In this document: piece after piece, positions 37,601 to 46,165 of the stretch
Layout: each line of letters opens with the position of its first letter
Numbering within the stretch: position 1 is the first letter of the stretch
NCBI RefSeq assembly: GCF_000473365.1
Contig: NZ_KI421517.1
Coordinates: 1,199,363-1,263,362 of the forward strand
Reading direction: 5' to 3'
DNA: 64,000 nucleotides
DNA from: Adhaeribacter aquaticus DSM 16391
Lineage (GTDB): Bacteria; Bacteroidota; Bacteroidia; Cytophagales; Hymenobacteraceae
Program-made: the position numbers and the translations under genes
Notes under the pieces: model-generated
The model's database searches: none
What the model saw: only the letters and a program-made list of their open reading frames with translations
Told to the model about the DNA's origin: nothing

Positions 37601-37929
37601 TTGTCTTTTATTTCGGGATAATAATTTCCTACCCGCTGTGCTGCTTGTTCATCGGTTAGCAGTTTCTTTAAATTGGCAAATGCTGTAAGAGGTGTAAAAA
37701 TCCAGCGCAAAAAAGCATACAAACAAATGCCAATAAAAGAAAAGAATAAAAAGGCCCTGACGTAATACGGAAAATAAAAGAAATACTCCAGTAACGTATA
37801 TATAAGGAAGAAGGATAATAATAATCCTAATGAAAAGATGAGCCCCTTAACTAACAAGTTCAGGTAGAATCTTTTTTTAAATTCCTGCAATTGGTGCAAG
37901 ACTGCTTCCATCGCTGAGTTTTGCCGCAT
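34609..37929 (-). CDS. DUF4175 large membrane-anchored coiled-coil protein
   Basis: An 1106-residue protein with two membrane helices in the first 75 residues and a third near residue 160, then a beta-rich extracytoplasmic part (about 200-490), and then an extreme Gln/Glu/Lys coiled-coil region (about 495-760), as in the DUF4175 family of Bacteroidota. Gly/Lys-rich linkers follow near 900. It is probably a periplasmic scaffold; the role is unknown. An ATG six codons in is an alternative start. It heads the cluster ATPase, ybeY, mnmG. Confidence 0.85.
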   Translation of the reverse strand: MRQNSAMEAVLHQLQEFKKRFYLNLLVKGLIFSLGLLLSFFLIYTLLEYFFYFPYYVRAFLFFSFIGICLYAFLRWIFTPLTAFANLKKLLTDEQAAQRVGNYYPEIKDKLLNTIQLQGIGLNNELITASIEQKSAQFSGFHFADSIRLGENKPLLKYVLVPMAVMLGIALIYPSLFVQGTERIIHYKKYYAPEAPFTFHVQNKNLQAFQHEDFTLKVELEGKTIPKEVTILYNGREQKLVQDKNGSYSFTFQKLQKPVQFQLAGGGFYSEEYNLNIIARPNLIDFFVDITYPTYLHKATETIRNTGNLSVPEGSTVKWNFETDATEQLSLDFKSPDQTLSASSDNNLFKVSKRIDKSQEYAVKLRNKYSFNKDEMNFMISSIPDRSPDISMENFQDTATFSYLVLGGNINDDYGLTRLNLHYRIANDKAGRSGDYKTIPLRFDPQQLSQTYYYQWDLDNLKLAPGDRLEYFVQVWDNDGVHGSKSARTHLFDFQIPTRRDIENEITANAKSMQGQLSKTAQKSQQIRQEIEKAEEKLKTKKELSWQDKKQIEDLMEKKKQLESDIQSMKQMFEQLNKQQERFNEKSPELAEKAKQLQELMNQLLDEETKKLYQELEKLLQQNQPNERELQKLMDKLDNKEKNLEKELERALELFKQLQLENKLENTTNKLDELAKEQEKLAEKTENKQANDQQLQQEQKDLKEKFEDLKKDMQEMKELDKQLNDQYQMDDTKEQEKQIDKEMQDSQESLDKGQNKKASKSQKNASEQMKQMAQKMKQKMESSEQEEAQQNLDNLRDILENLITLSFDQEELMKSFRGVSQSDPRFIQLGQQQLKLKDDAKIIEDSLNALAKKVFQIQSFVTREVSSMNDNIANSLQQIKERNVGKATGYQQLTMTSINNLALMLNDALKQMQQQMQQMAKSKPGSGKKKKGNKPQPGEMGQMQQSLNEKMEQLRKGNQQGKGLSEELAKLAAEQQMLRNALKELEKQGGKENQGQGLGNKLNDLGKMMEQTETDLVNKRLTEQTIMRQREILTRLLEAEKSARERELDNKRESRTASEKTRIMPPSLEKYLKTKEKQTELLKTVTPAFSPYYKQEVNEYFQRITR

Positions 37930-38073
37930 CTTATAATAAGTAAAAGATTATCAAAAGGTTATAAGGTTTATTTAAAGCAGCCTAGATAAAAAAGCACTCT
38001 AAATACAGGAATGACCAGTAATATAATCATTTTACCTAAAACGATAAATATCAGGATTTTGATATAATTTTTT

Positions 38074-38835
38074 CTAACCTAATTCCACCAGTACCGGGCA
38101 GTGGTCAGAGTGTTTAGCTTCGGGTAAAATGGCTGCTCTTTTTAACTTATCTTTTAGGCTTTCGGTTACAATAGCATAATCAATTCGCCAGCCTAAATTT
38201 TTGTTGCGGGCACCAGCCCGGTAGCTCCACCAAGTGTAGTTGTGCGGCTCTGCATTAAAGTGCCGGAAAGAATCTACATAGCCATGCGATAAAAAATGGC
38301 TGAACCACTCCCGCTCTTCAGGCAAAAAACCTGAACTCTTGGCATTTGATTTAGGGTTATGAATATCTACAGGTTGATGGCAGATATTATAGTCGCCGCA
38401 AATTACCAGACCGGGCAAAGTTTGTTTTTCTTTTTCTACGTGCTGCAGAAAAAAGTCAAGCCATTTCATTTTAAAATCCTGCCGTACATCGCCACTGGAA
38501 CCAGATGGCATGTAGACATTCATGACAGAATACTCCGGAAAGTCGACACGCAATACCCGCCCTTCTGTATCATACAATTCCTCGCCGCAGCCAATACAGG
38601 CACTTACAGGCTTTTGTTTGGTAAAAGTAGCTACTCCGCTATAGCCTTTTTTTACGGCCGGATGAATAAAGCTATGGTAACCTAAGTTTTCGAATACCTG
38701 CTTATCAAAAGCTGCTTCGTCGCATTTTATTTCCTGTAAGCATAGTACATCCGGGTCAGCTGCTTTTACCCAATCTATAAATCCTTTACTAATGGCTGAG
38801 CGAACACCGTTTACGTTATAACTAATAATTTTCAT
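38074..38835 (-). CDS. xth: Exodeoxyribonuclease III
   Basis: A 253-residue AP endonuclease/3'-5' exonuclease of base-excision repair. Family motifs: MKIISYNVNGVRSA (metal Asn), DVLCLQEIKCDE (metal Glu), GYSGVATFTK, CGDYNICHQPVDIHNP (Asp/Asn), WRIDYAI and the final SDHCPVLVEL (catalytic Asp-His). All residues needed are present. Its ATG lies directly after the stop of a 124-residue gene, so they share a transcript. It is the last gene before DUF4175. Confidence 0.95.
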   Translation of the reverse strand: MKIISYNVNGVRSAISKGFIDWVKAADPDVLCLQEIKCDEAAFDKQVFENLGYHSFIHPAVKKGYSGVATFTKQKPVSACIGCGEELYDTEGRVLRVDFPEYSVMNVYMPSGSSGDVRQDFKMKWLDFFLQHVEKEKQTLPGLVICGDYNICHQPVDIHNPKSNAKSSGFLPEEREWFSHFLSHGYVDSFRHFNAEPHNYTWWSYRAGARNKNLGWRIDYAIVTESLKDKLKRAAILPEAKHSDHCPVLVELG

Positions 38836-39210
38836 TTATGCGTTTTGATCAAAATATTCCAGAATATGCCACTTCAGCATGCGGTCCTGCTCCTTCAGGT
38901 TAGCTGGTGGTATAGGTTTAACTAATTTATAATGCGGCCAGCCTTCATCATCTAAACCTGTAAATTCATAAAATCCGGATAGACTAAATAACTTACAGGT
39001 AGCTATGTGCATTAAATCCTGTTTTTGCTCTTTGGTAAATTCACTTAATCCTTTGCCTAATTCCTGCACGCCAATTAAAAAAAGAATACCGTTTAAATGC
39101 AACTCTTTTCCAAACTGTGCGCGTAGCTTCCGCAGCAACTCGAGCCAGCGGTTCTCAAAATTTTCGTTATTTTCTAATTCCACTTTTAAGCCGTTTTCAG
39201 TTCTTCCCAA
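38836..39210 (-). CDS. Conserved hypothetical protein
   Basis: A 124-residue cytoplasmic protein with a helical first half (NRWLELLRKLRAQFGKELHLNGILFLIGVQELG) and DLMHIATCKLFSLSGFYEFTGLDDEGWPHY. It resembles widely conserved Bacteroidota proteins of unknown function. The start overlaps the AhpD-like gene by 25 bp; a GTG at 39181-39183 would remove the overlap. It is in an operon with xth. Confidence 0.75.
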   Translation of the reverse strand: MGRTENGLKVELENNENFENRWLELLRKLRAQFGKELHLNGILFLIGVQELGKGLSEFTKEQKQDLMHIATCKLFSLSGFYEFTGLDDEGWPHYKLVKPIPPANLKEQDRMLKWHILEYFDQNA

Positions 39211-39527
39211 TATTCCACGGCTCTTCTAAAATGCGGAATAACAATAGAACCGCCTATTAAATTAGCAATGGCAAATACTTCGTAAATCTCCTCATCGGTT
39301 AACCCGCATTCGTGACACTTTCCTAAATGGTATTTTATACAATCATCGCAGCGTAACACCATAGAACACGCCAAACCTAACATTTCTTTGGTTTTAACAT
39401 CCAAAGCACCTTCCTGATAAGCATTGGTATCCAGGTTAAAAAAGCGTTTAATTACTTTATTATCAGCCGCCATTATTTTTTCATTCATTCGGCTGCGGTA
39501 ATCGTTAAACTCTTGAACTTTATTCAT
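39186..39527 (-). CDS. Carboxymuconolactone decarboxylase (AhpD-like) protein
   Basis: A 113-residue CMD/AhpD-fold protein. The CxxCxxxH peroxidatic motif is CDDCIKYH (C60, C63, H67) with the upstream Glu48. By family it is a small peroxidase or thiol reductant; a genuine ring-opening lactone role is unlikely without other catabolic genes. First gene of a three-gene cluster ending in xth, so a link to oxidative DNA damage is possible but inferred. Confidence 0.88.
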   Translation of the reverse strand: MNKVQEFNDYRSRMNEKIMAADNKVIKRFFNLDTNAYQEGALDVKTKEMLGLACSMVLRCDDCIKYHLGKCHECGLTDEEIYEVFAIANLIGGSIVIPHFRRAVEYWEELKTA

Positions 39528-39590
39528 GTTATTTTGAATCTTGTAAATTTAAATTAAATATAAAAGTAAGGAGAAGTTTTCGCAGGTAAT

Positions 39591-40298
39591 ATGCTAAGTA
39601 CTTTAAATAATATATTTCAGGATTTTACTACATTGCTCTTTCCGGAATATTGTTATGCCTGTCAAGGTTCCTTAGTGAAAGGCGAAGATTTAATATGTAC
39701 CAAATGCCGCCTACATCTCCCCTATACTAACTTACACCGGGTAAAAGAAAGTTCTCAAAATATACTACATCACCGTTTCCTGGGTAAAGTGCCGGTAAAA
39801 TTTGTGCTTTCTTATTTATATTTCAAGCAATCTGGTCGGGTTCAAAATCTGTTACATGCCCTTAAATATAAAAATGTACCGGCTATTGGCGAACTACTGG
39901 GTGATTGGTATGGGCAAGAATTAAAGGAGGCTGCCTATACTACGGCCTTCGATATGATACTGCCGGTGCCCTTACATCCTAAAAAGCAACAAAAGAGAGG
40001 TTATAACCAGTCGGCAAGTTTTGCAAAAGGCTTAGCCAATGCTTTAGGAGTTCCGTGTTCAGAAGCTATATTAATTAGAACCCTAAATACCTCCTCTCAA
40101 ACAAACAAGACCCGGCCAGAACGATGGGAAAATGTAAGTAAAGCCTTTAAAGTAATGGACGCGGAGCAAGTTAAAGGAAAAAAGGTTTTATTGGTTGATG
40201 ATGTACTGACCACTGGAGCCACCTTAGAAGCCTGCGCGGTAACGTTATTGGAAGCCGGAAGTGCAGAGGTAAGTGTGGGGGCTATTGCAGCAGCTTAA
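39591..40298 (+). CDS. comF: ComF-family phosphoribosyltransferase-like protein
   Basis: A 235-residue protein. An N-terminal zinc ribbon (CYACQGSLVKGEDLICTKC, residues 22-40) precedes a type I PRTase fold with the PRPP loop VLLVDDVLTTGATLE near residue 200. The family takes part in DNA uptake and recombination in naturally competent bacteria; the exact reaction is unknown. It is a single plus-strand gene ending in a terminator. Confidence 0.9.
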   Translation: MLSTLNNIFQDFTTLLFPEYCYACQGSLVKGEDLICTKCRLHLPYTNLHRVKESSQNILHHRFLGKVPVKFVLSYLYFKQSGRVQNLLHALKYKNVPAIGELLGDWYGQELKEAAYTTAFDMILPVPLHPKKQQKRGYNQSASFAKGLANALGVPCSEAILIRTLNTSSQTNKTRPERWENVSKAFKVMDAEQVKGKKVLLVDDVLTTGATLEACAVTLLEAGSAEVSVGAIAAA

Positions 40299-40307
40299 TT
40301 AAAAAGC

Positions 40308-40337
40308 AAAAGCCTGAATGTAACCATTCAGGCTTTT
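40308..40337. terminator. Terminator between comF and gldJ
   Basis: Perfect 13-bp stem (AAAAGCCTGAATG at 40308-40320 with 40325-40337), TAAC loop and T run, 9 bp after the comF stop; it can also serve the convergent gldJ gene. Confidence 0.9.
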
Positions 40338-40374
40338 TATAAATAAAGTTGTTATTTTAAATAGTAATAATTGA

Positions 40375-41622
40375 CTACCGGTTAGAGCCAGTGTTGATCA
40401 TGGCACAACGGAAACCAATAGTTGCTGTAGCAGAGTCCTGGGTCATGAACCGGCGGGTACCAGGTACTAACCAGTAAGCTACATCTTTCCATGAACCACC
40501 TTTATATACACGAACTTCGTCAGTAATCAAAGATTGAAATCCACCTTCGGGGCCAGAAGCATAATCAGTGGCTGGATCGCTGAAACCACCTTTATGGCGC
40601 ACTGGGTTTAAATCTTCCACGTCCTGGAAAGAAAGCGGACGGTATACGTCTACTACCCATTCGTTTACGTTACCAGCCATGTTATACAAACCAAAATCAT
40701 TTGGCGGGTATGCGTAAATATATTCTGTAATCATGGCACCATCATTCAAGCTACCGGCAATACCAGCATAATCGCCACGGCCCCGCTTAAAGTTAGCTAA
40801 GAACTGACCTTGTTTTTTGCCGTATGGATTACGCAGTTGGTGACCATCCCACGGATAAATACGTCTGTTAGCCTGGTTTTCATCTTCGTCTAATTGAGTA
40901 CCAATCATGGCCTGAGCAGCATATTCCCATTCAGCTTCAGTTGGTAGCCGGTAGTTTGGTAACCGTAAACCAGATTCAATAGAAGCTCCGCCACCTTCTG
41001 CAGGTGTTTCGGCTGCGCCTCTTTTTCTTCTGCCAAATAAACCTCTTAAACCGCCACCATTTGAGCCACCATTTTGAGCTAAGTTTTCATTAACTTTAGC
41101 TGTACGCCATAAACAATAGTCATTAGCTTGTTCCCAGCTAACTCCTACTACCGGATAATAGCGGAAACCTGGGTAGCGTAAATAATATTGTTTGTAAGGG
41201 TCGTTAAAAGAAAGCTCTTTTTCCCAAACGGTAGTGTCTGGTAAAGCAGAACGGTAAAATTCTTCAGAAGAGTCACGTTTGATGTACATCAGGTACTCCA
41301 GCCAGTGAATATTAGCTACTTCAGTTTCATCCATGAAAAAAGAGGCTACCGTAACCGTGCGTTCAATATTATCACGCGTCATGGCTACGTCTTCTTCACT
41401 AGATCCTAATGTAGTACGACCTCCTTCTATAAAAATAAGGCCCGGGCCTTCTTGAAGTGCTTCGTAATCAGCTACCTGGAATCCTTCTTCCTCATTATAA
41501 GCTAAACCAGTTTTTGTACTTGTGTCTCCTGGACGGGCACTGGTTGGATTGCTGTTCTTATTACAGGAACTTAAAAATAAGATCCCTGCGGCAGCGTACG
41601 TTACATACTTTAAAAAATTCAT
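40375..41622 (-). CDS. gldJ: GldJ-like gliding/T9SS lipoprotein (FGE-sulfatase fold)
   Basis: A 415-residue lipoprotein (lipobox FLSSC at about residue 20). Residues 60-410 form an FGE-sulfatase fold: GLIFIEGGRTTLGSSEEDV, FFMDETEVANIHWLEYLMYI, YRLPTEAEWEYAAQAM and NMAGNVNEWVVDVYRPL, as in GldJ, which stabilises the gliding motor and type IX secretion in Bacteroidota. It lies 71 bp downstream of porP/sprF. GldK shares the fold; the opening AYNEEEGFQVADYEALQEGPG favours GldJ. Shorter than the F. johnsoniae protein. Confidence 0.78.
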   Translation of the reverse strand: MNFLKYVTYAAAGILFLSSCNKNSNPTSARPGDTSTKTGLAYNEEEGFQVADYEALQEGPGLIFIEGGRTTLGSSEEDVAMTRDNIERTVTVASFFMDETEVANIHWLEYLMYIKRDSSEEFYRSALPDTTVWEKELSFNDPYKQYYLRYPGFRYYPVVGVSWEQANDYCLWRTAKVNENLAQNGGSNGGGLRGLFGRRKRGAAETPAEGGGASIESGLRLPNYRLPTEAEWEYAAQAMIGTQLDEDENQANRRIYPWDGHQLRNPYGKKQGQFLANFKRGRGDYAGIAGSLNDGAMITEYIYAYPPNDFGLYNMAGNVNEWVVDVYRPLSFQDVEDLNPVRHKGGFSDPATDYASGPEGGFQSLITDEVRVYKGGSWKDVAYWLVPGTRRFMTQDSATATIGFRCAMINTGSNR

Positions 41623-41693
41623 AAAAGTTTATTCATTACCTGTTTTGTAGAAAAATAAAAACAATACGGCATTAACTGCAATATTACTAAAAG

Positions 41694-42737
41694 TCAGAAT
41701 GATGGACAAGCTATCCGTTTATAATTTTTTCCAGAAACTCGTTTTTTAAATATTTTATTGTAATCTATCCTTTCAAAAGATAATGATATTTCATGTGCTC
41801 CCCTAGTTCTGGCTCCAAAACCAGATAAAGGTACGTCATAGCTATAGCCAATCTTTATGGGGTCAAAAACTATCCCGGCTATAACAACAAGTGATTGATC
41901 ATACGAGTAATTACTTAAAAAGGGTAATCCTCTATATAAAACTCCAAACGTAACAGGCGTGTATGTAGTATATACGCCTATATCAGTTTTTTTAAACGGC
42001 CCCTGGTGCGTGTAGGTTAGGCTGGGTGAAATGCTCCATTCATAAGGTTTGTTCAGGTAATAATATTTATCCAGAACAAACTTATACCCCCCATTCAGAA
42101 TAACTTTAGCTGGTAATTTGCTGGTGTAATCAAACCCAATGTTTGGTTGATTTAAATGATAGCCAGCAAAACTTACCCAAAAATTATTACTATAAATCAG
42201 GCCACCAGCTTCTACGCTTACATAACGGGCCGGATCATATACGTTACGCTCTAAAGATGTTTCATTTACAGTACCATCTTCGTTTAATTGATCACCAAAA
42301 GTAAGGGCTCCATAATCTACGCGTTGCGAACCATACGATAACTGCATACCGGCACTAAAAGCCAGCTTTTCATTAATATTGGATTGATAGGCATATATGC
42401 CGCCTAGTTGGTGTTTTGTAAAACCCGTAGACCCAGCTTTATCAGTAGATATAACCAAGCCGGCGGTTGTTCTCTCATTTTTTAACCGGTAATAGCCCGC
42501 AAATTGGTTAGTAATAAAAGCTCCGTTCAAACTAGGCCATTGATTCCGATGCGTAAGAACAGCGCTGTAATCGGCATGAATGCCGGCATAGGCCGGGTTC
42601 AGATGTAACCTGTTAGCGTACTGTTGGGAAAAATGCAAGTCTTGCGCCACCCCTTTTAGCCATAGCCCGAATACTAACAGGAAAAGGATACCAATTCTTT
42701 TAACCACTAAAATAATATTGCGGGAAATAGCAGACAA
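41694..42737 (-). CDS. PorP/SprF-family type IX secretion outer-membrane protein
   Basis: A 347-residue beta-barrel with an N-terminal signal peptide (LFLLVFGLWLKGVAQ). The mature start DLHFSQQYANRLHLNPAYAG is the PorP/SprF signature, and alternating strands ending in aromatic residues fill the rest. Such proteins anchor adhesins at the surface with the type IX machinery. It precedes gldJ and is probably co-transcribed, with a promoter in 42738-42885 which also serves the divergent AsmA-like gene. Confidence 0.9.
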   Translation of the reverse strand: MSAISRNIILVVKRIGILFLLVFGLWLKGVAQDLHFSQQYANRLHLNPAYAGIHADYSAVLTHRNQWPSLNGAFITNQFAGYYRLKNERTTAGLVISTDKAGSTGFTKHQLGGIYAYQSNINEKLAFSAGMQLSYGSQRVDYGALTFGDQLNEDGTVNETSLERNVYDPARYVSVEAGGLIYSNNFWVSFAGYHLNQPNIGFDYTSKLPAKVILNGGYKFVLDKYYYLNKPYEWSISPSLTYTHQGPFKKTDIGVYTTYTPVTFGVLYRGLPFLSNYSYDQSLVVIAGIVFDPIKIGYSYDVPLSGFGARTRGAHEISLSFERIDYNKIFKKRVSGKNYKRIACPSF

Positions 42738-42885
42738 ACAGCTAATTAATTTATGTATCCTTTTCCGTATAAAACGTGCCAGCCGGACTTTCCGGTATAG
42801 TTATTCCGGCAAATATTTAAGACTTAACAAATCAGACAATAAATCTTGAATATTTTCGCTTTCAAATATAGTTTATATAGTAATT

Positions 42886-45800
42886 ATGAAAAAAGTATTA
42901 ACTGGAATCATAGCTTTTATTGTTGTTTTACTGGTTGTTTTGGCTGTTTTACCTTTCCTTTTTAAAGATAAAGTAAAACAGGTGCTGGATAAACAAATAG
43001 AAAAGAATATTGCAGCCAAAGTAATTTACAAATCGGAGGATGTAAACCTGAGTGTATTCCGAAACTTTCCTAATCTGTCGCTTACAGTAAATAATTTAAC
43101 GGTTATTGGCTTAGATTCTTTTCACCGCGATACGTTAGCAGCTTTACCTAAATTTTCTATGGGGCTGGATCTTATGAGTGTCGTAAAGGGAAATGAACTG
43201 AAGATTAAATCGGTTCAGCTCCAAAATCCTAAAATAAAGCTTAAAGTTTTAAAAGGCGGAAAAGCTAACTGGGATATTTTTATACCCGATACAACAGCCC
43301 AACCTACTGCTGATACCGATACCAGCCACTTTAATATGGCTATAAAAGGCTGGAAAATAGAAAACGGTACATTAGCTTATGAAGATTTAAGCATTTCATT
43401 TAGCGTGAAAGCCCAGCACGTAAACCACAGTGGTAGCGGCGATTTTACCAAGAATGTATTTGATATGCAGTCGCAGACAACAGCGGATGGCTTTACCATG
43501 AATTATGCCGGAATAAATTACCTGGAAAAAGACCGGCTGGATGCTAATGTAACCCTGGCCATGGATTTGAATAAAACACAGTACACCTTTAAAGAAAACC
43601 AGATTAGAATAAATGATTTTCCTTTTGGTTTTGCCGGCTCTATTACCATGCCCGCAGAAGCAATTGATTTGGATTTAACTTTTAAAGCCGCCGAAACCAA
43701 TTTTAAAAATATACTCTCTTTAGTGCCGGGTATGTTTACCGAAAAGTTTAAGGATATTGATACCGATGGGAACATGGCTTTTAACGGCTACGTGAAAGGG
43801 CGCTTCGATGAAGTTTTGCTGCCCGGTTTTGGAATTAATTTACAGGTTACTAATGGCCGTTTCAAATATCCGGATTTGCCCCAGGCAGCTACTAACATAA
43901 ATGTAGCTATTAAAATAGCTAATGCGGATGGCAATGTAAATAACACGCAAATCCAAATTAATAAATTTCACCTTGACTTAGGTAAAAACCCGGTAGATGC
44001 CAAAGCCATAATAAACGGGTTAGAGCCTATGCAGGTGGATGGTAATGTGAAAGCTAATATTGATCTGGCTGAAATAACCAAAGTTTTCCCGGTAGAGGGC
44101 ATGACGCTACGCGGACTTTTATATGTAGATGGCAATGCCAAAGGAACCTACAGTAAAACCCAGATGCCGGTGGTAAGTGCACGCCTTAACCTGGCAAATG
44201 CTTTTATTAAATCGAAAGATTTTCCGGCTCCTATCCAAAATTTAACTATGGCCTCTACTATTAGCAATACAACCGGCAATACCGATGATACCCGAATTGT
44301 AATCGACCGGTTTAACATGTTGTTGGATGGCGAGCCACTGGAAGGGCGGGTAACTATACAGGATATAGATAAACCCGCTTTTGATGCTAAAATTAAAGGG
44401 GTGCTGGATTTAACTAAAATCACGAAAATATTTCCGCTGGAAGGCATGACCCTTTCCGGGCGTATAGTAGCCGATGTAGCTACCAAGGGTAAAATGACGG
44501 ATATTGATGCCGGTAAATATACCAATATTACCTCTAGTGGTACCATGCAGGTAACTAACCTGAATTTTGTTAGCAAAGATTTGCCACAAGGCATGAAAAT
44601 AGCGAGTGCTCAAACTACTTTTAATAATGATAAAATTTTGGTGCAGCACCTGAACGGAAACATTGGCAAAAGTGATGTGCAGGTAGATGGTACCATTTCT
44701 AATTACATGGGTTATTTATTCTCTCAAAATCAAGCCTTGCAGGGTAACATGAATTTAAATTCTAACCGGTTTGATGTAAATGAGTGGATGGTAGATGAAT
44801 ATTCGGGTGAGCCAACCCAATCAGCCTCCGAGGGAGTTGTAGCAGTCCCGGAGAATATAGATTTTACTTTAAATACTTCGGTAAAACAAGTCCTGTATAG
44901 CAACCTGAAATTAGAAAATTTAAAAGGGAAAGTCCTTTTAAAAGATAAAATAGCCCGCCTCGAAAGTGTGGCCTTTAATACGTTAGGCGGAAAATTTGTA
45001 ACCACCGGTTCTTACAATACGCAGAATCTGGCGCACCCGCTCTTTTCCTTTGGTTTAGATATCGACAACCTGGATTTTAAAGCCGCTTATAATGCTTTTA
45101 ATACCGTTAAAGCTTTAGCGCCTATTGCTCATTTACTGGATGGACAGTTTTCTACTAATTTTAATTTTACCGGAGAGCTGGGCCAAAACATGATGCCAAT
45201 TTACAGTACCTTAACCGGGAAAGGTGTAGTTGAAGTAGTAAAAGCCATTGTTACCAATATGCAAGTGCTGAATAGAATCAGCCAACTAACTAATTTTTCT
45301 GAGGTAAAAAACTTTGTAGTTGAAAATAGAGATTTTGGAGCTGAGATAGTGGGTGGTAATTTAGTAATAAAGCCATTTGATATTAATGTGAAAGACATAA
45401 AGATGACCATTGGCGGCACCAATAACATTGATGGCAAAATTGCTTATGTAACTGCCCTGGATGTACCAACAGGTAAAGTTGGAGATGCCCTTACTGCCAA
45501 ACTTACCTCTTTTACCGGCCTGAAAGATATAAAGGGAACCGATCGCATAACTTTAAATTTAAATGTGGGTGGCACCTTAACCGATCCTAAAGTTTCCTTA
45601 GCTGGTGGCAGTGCTAAAGCTCAGGCCACTGATATGGTAAAAAATATGGTGGCCAGTAAACTGGAAGATGCCAAAACAAAACTGGAAATTAAAAAGCAAT
45701 CTATTCAAGATAGTTTAAGAGTTGAATTAGATAAAAAGCGTTTGGAGACAGAAGCGAGGTTAAAAGCTGAACTGGATGCCAAGCAAAAGCAAGCGGAAGA

Positions 45801-45930
45801 AAATCTTAAAAATCAGGCCCGTAATAAATTAAATACCATATTAAATAATAAAACTAAAAAGCCTGCCGCAACCGAACCTGCTCCTGCTCCGGAGCCTTCA
45901 ACAAAACCTGATACCGCTGCGAGTAAATAA
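42886..45930 (+). CDS. AsmA-family protein (TamB-like lipid/envelope transport)
   Basis: A 1014-residue protein: N-terminal membrane anchor (LTGIIAFIVVLLVVLAVLPFLF), then an AsmA-type beta-rich repeat tract over about 870 residues with an AsmA_2-like C-terminal part (IGGTNNIDGKIAYVTALDVP, ITLNLNVGGTLTDPKVSL). The end (from 925) is a Lys/Glu-rich helix followed by a Pro/Ala-rich tail. AsmA proteins are thought to bridge membranes for lipid transport. It is monocistronic on the plus strand. Confidence 0.9.
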   Translation: MKKVLTGIIAFIVVLLVVLAVLPFLFKDKVKQVLDKQIEKNIAAKVIYKSEDVNLSVFRNFPNLSLTVNNLTVIGLDSFHRDTLAALPKFSMGLDLMSVVKGNELKIKSVQLQNPKIKLKVLKGGKANWDIFIPDTTAQPTADTDTSHFNMAIKGWKIENGTLAYEDLSISFSVKAQHVNHSGSGDFTKNVFDMQSQTTADGFTMNYAGINYLEKDRLDANVTLAMDLNKTQYTFKENQIRINDFPFGFAGSITMPAEAIDLDLTFKAAETNFKNILSLVPGMFTEKFKDIDTDGNMAFNGYVKGRFDEVLLPGFGINLQVTNGRFKYPDLPQAATNINVAIKIANADGNVNNTQIQINKFHLDLGKNPVDAKAIINGLEPMQVDGNVKANIDLAEITKVFPVEGMTLRGLLYVDGNAKGTYSKTQMPVVSARLNLANAFIKSKDFPAPIQNLTMASTISNTTGNTDDTRIVIDRFNMLLDGEPLEGRVTIQDIDKPAFDAKIKGVLDLTKITKIFPLEGMTLSGRIVADVATKGKMTDIDAGKYTNITSSGTMQVTNLNFVSKDLPQGMKIASAQTTFNNDKILVQHLNGNIGKSDVQVDGTISNYMGYLFSQNQALQGNMNLNSNRFDVNEWMVDEYSGEPTQSASEGVVAVPENIDFTLNTSVKQVLYSNLKLENLKGKVLLKDKIARLESVAFNTLGGKFVTTGSYNTQNLAHPLFSFGLDIDNLDFKAAYNAFNTVKALAPIAHLLDGQFSTNFNFTGELGQNMMPIYSTLTGKGVVEVVKAIVTNMQVLNRISQLTNFSEVKNFVVENRDFGAEIVGGNLVIKPFDINVKDIKMTIGGTNNIDGKIAYVTALDVPTGKVGDALTAKLTSFTGLKDIKGTDRITLNLNVGGTLTDPKVSLAGGSAKAQATDMVKNMVASKLEDAKTKLEIKKQSIQDSLRVELDKKRLETEARLKAELDAKQKQAEENLKNQARNKLNTILNNKTKKPAATEPAPAPEPSTKPDTAASK

Positions 45931-45975
45931 AATAACCCAATACTTATTCTTTGGGAGCAAACAAAATATGCCAGG

Positions 45976-46007
45976 AACCACACCTACTAAAAAGGTGTGG
46001 TTTTTTT
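45976..46007 (+). terminator. Terminator of the AsmA gene
   Basis: Perfect 10-bp stem (AACCACACCT at 45976-45985 with 45993-46002) followed by seven T. Confidence 0.9.
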
Positions 46008-46123
46008 ATGGTTTGTACGCTACTAGTAAAACAGTCGGTAATTATAATGAGTAGATATCTATAATCGAAGATATAAAAATTTTTAGCTATACCGGGCTTC
46101 ATCTGTTCTTCATGTTGTCGTGT

Positions 46124-46131
46124 TAGCTTTG
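46124..46131 (+). promoter_or_regulatory. Candidate -7 box of the DUF4382 gene
   Basis: TAGCTTTG matches TAnnTTTG, 34 bp before the ATG. No clear TTG is seen 19-21 bp upstream. Confidence 0.3.
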
Positions 46132-46165
46132 GTTTAAATAAATTACTCATCCTATATTAAATCAT

